Shown piece after piece: positions 1-4,764 of a DNA stretch of 8,360 nucleotides. The notes beneath the pieces are model-generated. The model saw only the letters and a list, made by a program, of their open reading frames with translations, was not told where the DNA came from and searched no databases. The stretch is from assembly GCA_028684915.1 (NCBI GenBank), contig JAQUEZ010000258.1:1-8360 (forward strand). The letters are read 5' to 3'. The translations under genes were made by a program, and so were the position numbers. Source of the stretch: Desulfobulbus sp. GTDB taxonomy: Bacteria > Desulfobacterota > Desulfobulbia > Desulfobulbales > Desulfobulbaceae. Numbering within the stretch: the first letter of the stretch is position 1; each line of letters begins with the position of its first letter.

Positions 1-36
1 CCTATCCTTGAGGGCTGTATAGTTGGTGGTGTTCAC
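1..36 (-). CDS. Partial CDS (N-terminus only), possible Phd/YefM-type antitoxin
   Basis: Only the first 12 codons are in the window, reading leftwards from a GTG start at 36-34: MNTTNYTALKDR. The start is well supported: a perfect Shine-Dalgarno AAGGAGG (complement of 44-50) lies 7 nt upstream. The pattern T-x-N-Y-T-x-L-K-x-R resembles the opening strand and helix of Phd/YefM antitoxins (for example x-NYSELRxNL), which neutralise a toxin encoded just downstream and repress their own promoter. A nested palindrome over the likely promoter at 72-94 fits such autoregulation. Twelve residues are too few to prove a family. The gene is divergent from the next gene to the right, and any toxin partner would lie outside the window to the left. 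Confidence 0.5.
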   Translation of the reverse strand, partial: MNTTNYTALKDR

Positions 37-71
37 GGTGGGGCCTCCTTGGTTGGTGTTCAAGTCGGCCA

Positions 72-94
72 CAGTATGACATCATACGATACTG
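72..94 (-). promoter_or_regulatory. Nested palindrome, probable operator of the leftward gene
   Basis: Two overlapping inverted repeats are present: GTATGA (74-79) with TCATAC (82-87), and CAGTAT (72-77) with ATACTG (89-94). On the minus strand a TATGAT hexamer (86-81), close to the sigma-70 -10 consensus, lies inside the palindrome, about 45 nt before the GTG start. No convincing -35 box was seen. A repressor dimer bound here would block transcription of the leftward gene, as is usual for antitoxin-autoregulated operons. The operator role is inferred from symmetry and position. Confidence 0.45.
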
Positions 95-344
95 GCTAAA
101 AGATGCGGTTGTTTTGACGCTTACGTTGTTTCGGTTTATTGGGAGTAATCCTGACTTTCGGGACATTCCTTTTTTCCCGTTGCTTTATATTAAGCCCGTC
201 AGCAGCTAGACTGAAAGGAGATATCCAGTTTCTGGTTATCCCTCAGAATTGCATGATATACAGTTAGCTAAAACTTAAAAACGCTGGCTCGTGGACGGCC
301 TGGCTGTAAACGATGAATGGTAGCCAGAAACCGGATAATAACTT
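95..344. other. Intergenic stretch with no gene seen
   Basis: No open frame with a credible start and ribosome site was found on either strand. The stretch holds the long-range inverted repeat described separately (223-235 with 324-336) and ends at a core-site-like heptamer. No strong promoter for the plus-strand gene at 357 was recognised, which is normal for integron cassettes. Confidence 0.5.
223..336. repeat. Imperfect long-range inverted repeat, possible degenerate attC of a preceding cassette
   Basis: ATCCAGTTTCTGG (223-235) is the reverse complement, with one mismatch, of CCAGAAACCGGAT (324-336); the arms are 88 nt apart. The right arm ends 8 nt before the heptamer GTTAAGG at 345-351, about where the L' arm of an attC would lie. 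A matching inverse core was not clearly found on the left: GCTAGAC near 205 fits RYYYAAC at only 5 of 7 positions. It may therefore be a decayed attC or an unrelated palindrome. Confidence 0.3.
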
Positions 345-351
345 GTTAAGG
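345..351 (+). other. Core-site-like heptamer GTTAAGG, proposed left boundary of cassette 1
   Basis: The heptamer fits GTTRRRY at six of seven positions and is the exact reverse complement of CCTTAAC at 918-924, which overlaps the stop codon of the next gene. In integron cassettes the first bases after the recombination point (G^TTRRRY) pair with the inverse core of the cassette's own attC, which is what is seen here. The AAGGA inside it also serves as the ribosome binding site of the gene at 357. The proposed cassette would run from 346 to 1038. Confidence 0.5.
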
Positions 352-356
352 AAAAA

Positions 357-923
357 ATGAGCCAACACCTGAATATATTTTTGAGCCAAGCAAAACAAAG
401 GAGCAATGAGAATAAAAAATCATTTAAATTGCTCGTAGAGAATGAATGTTATGGCGTAGCAATCGGATTATTGAGGCAAGAATTAGACACCTTAATACGG
501 TTATGCTACCTTTGGTCTCCAGAAACGACTAATAACCTTGCCAACTCTTTAATAGAAAAGTCAGTAAATGGGGAACAATGGAGAGTTGTAAGTCATAACG
601 GAAAGAGCGTAAAGGTATTTGAAAGAGACATGTTAGATCTTTCAAGTAGCTTAGGTGGATGGGAAAATGTGATATATTCATTTGGCTGCAAGCTAATTCA
701 CCTGACAGATTATCATCTTTATAAAACAGAAGATCCGTTTACTAGAATTGAAGAAAAAGATAAAAAGGAAATAATAAAATACCTAAAACAATATCATGAG
801 TACCCTAATGATGATATTAGTTTTGAGACATTGAAAGATTATTTGCCAAAAATCATGAAGAAATTGAGCAAAAATGTTGAGTTCTATATTGAAGAACTTA
901 CTGAAAAAATAATAAATCCTTAA
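357..923 (+). CDS. Conserved hypothetical helical protein, integron cassette gene
   Basis: A 188-residue soluble protein with no signal peptide or membrane segment, predicted mostly helical. Recognisable stretches are LLVENECYGVAIGLLRQELD (residues 25-44), GWENVIYSFGCKLIHLTDYH (101-120) and an acidic/lysine-rich C-terminal half. I recall similar proteins (paired RQELD and FGCxxIHL blocks) as uncharacterised proteins of about 190 residues in cassette and defence-like settings, but I know no function. The helices and the invariant-looking His residues could suggest a HEPN-like fold; the usual RX4-6H motif is not obvious. The start is supported by AAGGA 4 nt upstream, inside the proposed cassette boundary. 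The stop codon overlaps the inverse core CCTTAAC, typical of cassette genes. The gene is visibly more AT-rich than the kinase downstream, suggesting transfer. Confidence 0.8.
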   Translation: MSQHLNIFLSQAKQRSNENKKSFKLLVENECYGVAIGLLRQELDTLIRLCYLWSPETTNNLANSLIEKSVNGEQWRVVSHNGKSVKVFERDMLDLSSSLGGWENVIYSFGCKLIHLTDYHLYKTEDPFTRIEEKDKKEIIKYLKQYHEYPNDDISFETLKDYLPKIMKKLSKNVEFYIEELTEKIINP

Positions 924-1044
924 CCAATCGTTCGAGAGGGACGGCTTTTACATTGAGCATTTTCCAAGTCAACGGTATCTCTAAGGAATTTTTTTTAAGA
1001 AAGTTTACACTTAGATTTCGCCGCCCCTCAACTCCACATTAGAA
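918..1044 (+). repeat. attC-like recombination site of cassette 1
   Basis: The order matches an integron attC. R'' is CCTTAAC (918-924). L'' is TCGTTCGAGAGGGACGGC (928-945). A variable central part follows, with an internal TCTAAG/CTTAGA pair. L' is GCCGCCCCTCAACTCCA (1020-1036) and R' is ATTAGAA (1038-1044). GAGGGACGGC (936-945) pairs with GCCGCCCCTC (1020-1029) with one G-T mismatch, and the unpaired bases in the L arms are typical of attC. R' departs from GTTRRRY by starting with A and ending with A, so activity may be reduced. The recombination point would be 1038/1039. The TAAC...TCGTTC opening is a familiar attC form; the assignment rests on structure and memory, not a search. Confidence 0.68.
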
Positions 1045-1096
1045 TGCGAAATTACAGCGAGTTGCAATACTGTTAGTGGAAGGAAGTTAAAATGAG

Positions 1097-2131
1097 ATGA
1101 AACCGATAACTAAAGGACAAGGAAATGATGTCTTTACACTCTATTACCCATTGATGTTTTCCCGTGAGACGTTGAGCATTCAAGTGAATGACCTCATAGC
1201 TCATCTTAATGGCATTTTTCCCATCGGGATAAACATAGGAAAAGCTGAAGAATCTGAAAAAAAAGGCATAGACATCCTAAAAGTTACAGAGATTAACACT
1301 TACGAAAAAGCTGTCGAAATCTTTGATCGTTTAAATTTATTTTTCCTACATGTTTCCATTGAAAATTATATAGCTATATTTCCACATGAAGCAATTTCAA
1401 ATTTCGAAGAAAGGCAGCTTCATTTTCCGTCGGATTGGCAAGCAGGCGTTGAAGCTGGTTGGAGTCAAAGAGAAGAAACAGATTTTATAATCACAGATGG
1501 TGTAGCAAGTATAGTTTATCCTGTAATTCTTCCAGAAAGAAAAAGAATTGTAGATTCTGGGGCATTCATGCTCAACGGTAAAAGGCTCATTAATTCTGAA
1601 CTCATATGCAAAATCGCTGGTCTTCCTAGTGTTAATATTGCTGATAAAAAGAAATTATTAGCATCCAAATCTTACATTGTCGCATTTTCACATAATAACT
1701 TAATTCTTAGATATCTTGGATTGGTAACATGTTTAGAGCTTTTTGCAAACCAAAGGAAAAAAGATTGTTATTTCACTAAGATGGTAAAAGCTTCTCTTGA
1801 TAAAATTAACCTTATAGAAACTAATAACCAAAAAGAAGCTGATGCAATTCAGGAACTTAAATCGTTAATTGGCAAACAGGCAAGGCAATCTATAAGCGAA
1901 GCTCTCGAGGCACTAATTATTCAATATAATGATAATATTTCAAACGCATTGCCAACTGACCATCCTTATAGAGCAAGCCCAAGTTTTGCTGTAAAAGAAA
2001 TTTACAAAGTTCGTAGCAAAATAGCGCATTCTGGTTCTTTGGGGTCAATGCAACATGAAAAATTCCACAGAGCCTTAGAGTTTGTAAAAATAACTGCAAA
2101 AACAATTATTAAAGATAAGCTAAACCAGTAA
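1097..2131 (+). CDS. HEPN-domain protein (ApeA-like C-terminus), candidate RNase/defence gene in a cassette
   Basis: A 344-residue soluble protein. The C-terminal region (about 190-340) is helical and contains VRSKIAHSG with the RX4H motif, R306 to H311, preceded by a KEIYK helix. This is the catalytic signature of HEPN RNases, in the form seen in ApeA-like HEPN domains of anti-phage proteins. The N-terminal 190 residues are not recognised and may be a sensor or adaptor domain. The start is ATG 1097, with GGAAGGAAG about 10 nt upstream; an ATG at 1092 meets a stop after two codons. The stop is followed 3 nt later by an inverse-core heptamer (2135-2141), as in cassette genes. The gene is AT-rich. 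RNA cleavage and a defence role are inferred from the motif and context. The lack of an obvious partner suggests it acts alone or with the gene upstream. Confidence 0.78.
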   Translation: MKPITKGQGNDVFTLYYPLMFSRETLSIQVNDLIAHLNGIFPIGINIGKAEESEKKGIDILKVTEINTYEKAVEIFDRLNLFFLHVSIENYIAIFPHEAISNFEERQLHFPSDWQAGVEAGWSQREETDFIITDGVASIVYPVILPERKRIVDSGAFMLNGKRLINSELICKIAGLPSVNIADKKKLLASKSYIVAFSHNNLILRYLGLVTCLELFANQRKKDCYFTKMVKASLDKINLIETNNQKEADAIQELKSLIGKQARQSISEALEALIIQYNDNISNALPTDHPYRASPSFAVKEIYKVRSKIAHSGSLGSMQHEKFHRALEFVKITAKTIIKDKLNQ

Positions 2132-2134
2132 AAT

Positions 2135-2142
2135 ATTCTAAT
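2135..2142 (+). other. Inverse core site (R'') of cassette 2, abutting the intron
   Basis: ATTCTAAT here is the exact reverse complement of ATTAGAAT at 1038-1045, the core site in front of the HEPN gene. It lies 4 nt after that gene's stop codon, the normal place for the R'' of a cassette's attC. The group II intron begins directly at this point, so the rest of this attC is displaced or lost. Sequence beyond the intron (from 2858) reads AAATTAATGTACC and has no clear L'', L' or R' arms. Confidence 0.5.
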
Positions 2143-2857
2143 CGGGTAAGGGCGGGTTTCTCTCCCGCCCTCCCCACACCACCTGGCATGCGGGTCCGCA
2201 CCAGGCGGTTCCCAAAGAGCAGCGAACCGTAGTCGGATGAAGTATATCTGCAGATCTTTGAAAGCAAGAAGGTAGCAACTGCATAATATCCCTGAAAACA
2301 AGATAGCCCTTACGTCGCGCCCATCATTTCGCTCCCCCGGTCGGGTTCATCACGTGATGGAGCATGTAAGATCCTGCTTTCTTCTCTGAGTTCAGCCCTT
2401 CAGTGGGGTGAGACCTCCCGGCTTTTTGTCTATTCGCCGGGCTCGTTTCCAAGCACCACGCCACCTGCATGGTGATTTCCCACACCTAATATGGCCTCTG
2501 CTGACTCCTGCTCGAACACCCTGCATGTTGCCACACAGAGCGCTGCCGTAACAACGGCCGCATGTCGGACAGGTCTCCCCGGATAAGAACGTGATCTTTC
2601 ACTATCCAACCGCGGCATTTACCATATCTCCCAAACCCAGGGTGTTGTCATGTGGTGCTGACTTGCCCGGAGACTTGGCCTTATATGCCATTTCTGTTCG
2701 TCGGCTCATAGCTTTGCGCTCCGGCTTCCTTCAGACGGTCCCTCGCGGTTCCGCCGTTGCCTTCGGCTAGTATTTATGGTCCTATCTCACGATAGTACCA
2801 GGGTTTACATACAGGGGACTTACACCCCATTAGATCACGCCCATGCCGGGCGTACAC
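2141..2857 (-). mobile_element. ORF-less group IIC intron (ribozyme only)
   Basis: Read on the minus strand, the element begins GTGTACGCCC at 2857, forms the 5' hairpin ACGCCC/GGGCGT (2853-2837) and then GGGG/CCCC. It continues with the typical domain I stretch containing CTGAAGGAAGCCGG near 2730, and ends with domains V and VI and the 3' end ...TTACCCGAT near 2141. Domain V has a CGC triad with a G-U pair, the mark of class IIC. Full-length introns of this type carry a reverse transcriptase/maturase of roughly 400 or more residues in domain IV. Here the whole element is about 717 nt and no such frame exists, so splicing or mobility would need a maturase in trans. IIC-attC introns are known to insert in integron attC sites, opposite to the cassette genes, and the position next to an inverse core matches this. 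Boundaries are good to a few bases. Confidence 0.82.
2150..2209 (-). ncRNA. Group II intron domains V and VI
   Basis: Domain V spans 2209-2178 on the minus strand. The proximal stem ACCGCCTGG pairs with CCAGGTGGT over nine pairs including one G-U. Then come TGCG/CGCA capped by GACC and a two-base bulge (TG) on the 3' side. The CGC triad containing the G-U pair is typical of class IIC. Domain VI follows as the hairpin GGGCGGG (2170-2164) with CCCGCCC (2156-2150). All catalytic parts of domain V look intact, so the ribozyme core may still be active. Confidence 0.8.
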
Positions 2858-3134
2858 AAATTAATGTACCTGATAAACCGGCAATTATCGCGTCGGGCAA
2901 ATAATGGGATGCAATAATGCACCTTCGTCATTGTTTTCGAAAATGAAAGTCATACCTGGCATTGCTCGTTTCATAGATGATCCATGCAGAATCCCAACAG
3001 CATGCCGAAAATAAATCAGGATGTATCTGATAACCCAGTAGGTGCATAGGGGGCACTTCATAGTAGATATCTTTCGTAGCGTCAGTTGCGGTTAAATTCA
3101 GAATCCCCATTTTTCAGGGGAAAGGAAAAAGACC
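2858..3134. other. Intergenic stretch between the intron and the secreted-protein gene
   Basis: No supported gene. It holds a small hairpin GATAA/TTATC (about 2872-2890) and, just before the gene at 3135, CCCC-ATTTTTCA-GGGG (3105-3120), whose right arm touches the ribosome site AAAGGA (3121-3126). A minus-strand 60-codon frame fills 2928-3110, but it lacks a ribosome site and is not called. The missing half of the second attC would be expected at the left end and is not recognisable. Confidence 0.4.
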
Positions 3135-3701
3135 ATGGAAAAGAGACTTTTAGTTGCTGGAATTATGTTGTGTTGTTTTGTAACCTTAAACTCGTATTCT
3201 GCCTCAGCGCGGGAGACCAGGATAGGTGCTGAGGCCTCTGCTTCGCCTCAGGCCCTGGGTGCTGAGGCCTCTGCTTCGCCTCGGGCCCTGGTCGCAAGCA
3301 AAGGCGGGCTGTCAAAAGCAATTTTTCTTTTTGAGACAGCTGAAATAGCAAACGGGAGCATAACAGCATGGGTGAATGCCTTTAATAGAAATGTGACTCT
3401 TGCCGGTACGACCCCTCAGTGTATTGAAATGAGATATTCCGGAGAGGCGCAGGTGTCGAGTGTTGAGGCCCCGTCGTACCCTATGCAGTTCAGGGCCTTG
3501 GTGGACGGAGTTCTTGCTAAAGGTGGCGCCCCGTTCTTTGATGTGAGCGTTCCAGATTCCTACACGACAGCGGCCATGAACTGGTGGGTCTGCGGATTAA
3601 TCCCAGGCACACATAATGTCAAGATCCAGTTCGGGCCATATTTCGCCAGCGATACATCTTTTGTAAGAAACAGAACACTGATAATAGAGTATAGGCAATA
3701 G
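3135..3701 (+). CDS. Secreted protein of unknown function with an N-terminal tandem repeat
   Basis: A 188-residue protein with a clear signal peptide: MEKR, a hydrophobic core LLVAGIMLCCFVTL, then SYSASA with likely cleavage near residue 25. Residues 31-52 are two copies of an 11-residue repeat (GAEASASPQAL and GAEASASPRAL), low-complexity and probably an unstructured linker. The rest (about 56-188) looks like a beta-rich domain with two cysteines (C96 and C143) that could form a disulfide in the periplasm or outside the cell. I do not recognise the family. The start is supported by AAAGGA 8 nt upstream. The gene stands alone: no partner within 500 bases on either side. The DNA of the repeat is hairpin-forming and a shortened copy lies right after the stop codon, suggesting that a mobile palindromic repeat entered the frame. 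Confidence 0.75.
   Translation: MEKRLLVAGIMLCCFVTLNSYSASARETRIGAEASASPQALGAEASASPRALVASKGGLSKAIFLFETAEIANGSITAWVNAFNRNVTLAGTTPQCIEMRYSGEAQVSSVEAPSYPMQFRALVDGVLAKGGAPFFDVSVPDSYTTAAMNWWVCGLIPGTHNVKIQFGPYFASDTSFVRNRTLIIEYRQ
3225..3290 (+). repeat. Two tandem 33-bp palindromic repeats inside a coding region
   Basis: Unit 1 is 3225-3257 and unit 2 is 3258-3290; they differ at one base (A3250 against G3283). Each holds the inverted pair CTGAGGC/GCCTCAG around a 9-nt loop, perfect in unit 1. The length is a multiple of three, so the frame is kept. A shortened, degenerate copy (GGCGCTGAGGC then GCCCTG) lies at 3701-3719 directly after the stop codon. Confidence 0.85.
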
Positions 3702-3842
3702 GCGCTGAGGCGTGCCCTGATTGCAATGAAGCTTCCCCATGGGCAAAGGAGATAACGCTGGTGCAAAACAATCTTTATCAACAAATAGCAGTTGATACGA
3801 GTGGATGCTTCTAATGGTTTAGGTCCTTCAGAGAAAAGCCAA

Positions 3843-3897
3843 GGGTCAGGTCTTGAAATTTGACTTTGTCAAAAAAATGATATTTCAAGCCTGACCC
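3843..3897. repeat. Inverted repeat forming a long hairpin
   Basis: GGGTCAGGTCTTGAAAT (3843-3859) pairs with ATTTCAAGCCTGACCC (3882-3897). The stem is perfect apart from one base missing in the right arm, and the loop is 22 nt. It lies about 140 nt after the stop codon of the secreted-protein gene and could act as a transcript end or stabiliser, although it lacks a T-tract directly after the stem. It also looks like a dispersed palindromic element, since it abuts the next repeat family. Confidence 0.75.
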
Positions 3898-3908
3898 TCG
3901 GAACAATA

Positions 3909-3926
3909 GGGGACGTACCACGTTTT
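3909..3926 (+). repeat. Dispersed motif, copy 1
   Basis: GGGGACGTACCACGTTTT, preceded by AACAATA. It is identical over 18 bases to copy 3 at 4463-4480. From memory this motif is scattered in many deltaproteobacterial-type genomes, often near REP-associated Y1 transposases. Confidence 0.75.
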
Positions 3927-3958
3927 TGAATTGATGAGGGAAGTTCCGCATAACAATA

Positions 3959-3976
3959 GGGGACAGACCACGATTT
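3959..3976 (+). repeat. Dispersed motif, copy 2 (diverged)
   Basis: GGGGACAGACCACGATTT, again preceded by AACAATA, in the same orientation as copy 1 and 50 nt from it. It differs from copy 1 at three positions. Confidence 0.7.
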
Positions 3977-4215
3977 AGGGAAAATTACGGGAACATAATA
4001 CTCAATTCCAACAATAACATCCTGCGGGCAAGCCGCATGTTGTTTCACGTTAAATCCAGTAATGAACAGTATTGTAACAATACTGGGCAAATCACGGTTT
4101 ATCCATGACGCTATCCCGCATGTGTCCAGATGCACCCGGAATGCATTGAGTCCTCGACAGGGAGACTCTGGGTTCAGTAACTCCGAGGATAATTTATAGA
4201 CTACGAGGCAATCTA

Positions 4216-4419
4216 TTGAACACCTCAGCGCTAATTTTGAGTGTATTATTTAGCTCGATTGGGCTCGGTTATTTTGTTTATGGGAAGAAGCAACGAGCTG
4301 TTGTGCCTTTATTTAGTGGTCTTATGCTTATGATTTTCCCTTATTTTATCTCAAACACAATACTTCTTGTTGTGACCGGTATTCTTTTGTCGCTTGTACC
4401 AATTTTTATAAAAAATTAA
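4216..4419 (+). CDS. Small three-segment inner-membrane protein, TTG start
   Basis: A 67-residue, strongly hydrophobic protein. Segments at about 5-22, 30-47 and 48-64 could each cross the membrane, with the positive loop GKKQR (residues 23-27) between the first two. The opening NTSALILSVLFSSIGLGYFV and the YGKKQR loop match a family I recall as conserved small membrane proteins, sometimes labelled amino-acid transport protein without evidence; the function is unknown. The start is TTG at 4216. GAGG (4205-4208) lies 7 nt upstream, and no in-frame ATG would keep the first segment whole. It stands alone between repeat clusters, with no clear promoter or terminator. Confidence 0.72.
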   Translation: MNTSALILSVLFSSIGLGYFVYGKKQRAVVPLFSGLMLMIFPYFISNTILLVVTGILLSLVPIFIKN

Positions 4420-4462
4420 AAAAATAGGGACGGATGTGGCTCCTCGCTGTTTCAAAAAACAA

Positions 4463-4480
4463 GGGGACGTACCACGTTTT
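4463..4480 (+). repeat. Dispersed motif, copy 3
   Basis: GGGGACGTACCACGTTTT, identical to copy 1 and in the same orientation. The flanking bases differ from copies 1 and 2 (ACAA rather than AATA before it). The small membrane-protein gene lies between copies 2 and 3. Confidence 0.75.
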
Positions 4481-4530
4481 CTGCGGAGTGCACATATCCC
4501 AGGAAGATGCAGACTTTTGGGCGTCAGATT

Positions 4531-4652
4531 TGATGGTCTCGTAAAAAGTCGAAAATTAAACGCCAACATACGCTATGCAGATATGGCTTGCGCATAAGGC
4601 TACAATATATTGAGTGCAAATCTTCGCACTGAGACTTTTTACGACTTCGTCA
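4531..4652. mobile_element. Short MITE-like element, copy A
   Basis: The left end TGATGGTCTCGTAAAAAGTC and the right end GACTTTTTACGACTTCGTCA are inverted repeats matching at 16 of 20 positions. A 10-bp direct repeat, CGTCAGATTT, lies at 4522-4531 and again at 4648-4657, overlapping the ends by a few bases. It could be a target duplication, with the right end worn. The 80-nt interior has no coding potential. The first 17 bases are identical to the left end of copy B at 6877. The parent transposase family is unknown to me. Confidence 0.65.
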
Positions 4653-4677
4653 GATTTTAAGTCCCTCTAAAACACCA

Positions 4678-4704
4678 TTGCATTTGGGAAAAATATTGTA
4701 AAAT
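4678..4704 (+). promoter_or_regulatory. Possible weak sigma-70 promoter of the kinase
   Basis: TTGCAT (4678-4683) and TAAAAT (4699-4704) are separated by 15 bp, shorter than the optimum of 17. They lie about 60 nt before the kinase start, just after the MITE-like element. No better candidate was seen in the gap. Confidence 0.28.
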
Positions 4705-4764
4705 ATCAGCTGACCCTTCCGCGTACACTACTCTTTCCTCTCAGCGACTAACAAGATTCAGTCA

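Larger units (their letters stand above)
3702..4215. other. Repeat-rich intergenic region with no supported gene
   Basis: After a shortened palindromic repeat (3701-3719) comes unrecognised sequence. It is followed by the inverted repeat at 3843-3897, two copies of the GGGGACGTACCACG motif (3909 and 3959), and about 230 bases without a recognised feature. That last part holds a small GAGTC/GACTC hairpin near 4147-4167. A minus-strand frame (4135-3869) runs straight through the repeats and is considered accidental. Such repeat clusters often surround REP-associated Y1 transposase genes, but no such gene or clear remnant was found here. Confidence 0.5.
4420..4764. other. Repeat-filled gap between the membrane protein and the kinase
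   Basis: No gene seen. It contains a weak relic resembling the GGGGAC motif at about 4425-4445 (AATAGGGACGGATGTGG), copy 3 of that motif at 4463, a 122-bp element with inverted ends at 4531-4652, and a possible weak promoter for the kinase at 4678-4704. Confidence 0.5.

Noticed and set aside
2002..2618. Minus-strand open frames of 99 and 62 codons
   Set aside because: They lie in the folded ribozyme (domains IV-VI and earlier) and, for the first, partly in the HEPN gene; they have no ribosome site and are explained by intron structure.
2928..3110. Minus-strand 60-codon frame (MGILNLTATDATKDIYYEVP...)
   Set aside because: Protein-like in places, but a stop lies just before its ATG, no Shine-Dalgarno sequence is present, and frames of this length arise by chance in this window. 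It could be a gene fragment.
3105..3120. Possible terminator CCCC-ATTTTTCA-GGGG
   Set aside because: Only a 4-5 bp stem and no T-tract after it; it lies directly before a ribosome site.
3201..3290. CRISPR-like short repeats
   Set aside because: Only two directly adjacent units with no spacers, kept in frame inside a protein.
3869..4135. Minus-strand 88-codon frame
   Set aside because: It runs through the inverted repeat and two copies of a dispersed motif, with no ribosome site or familiar sequence.
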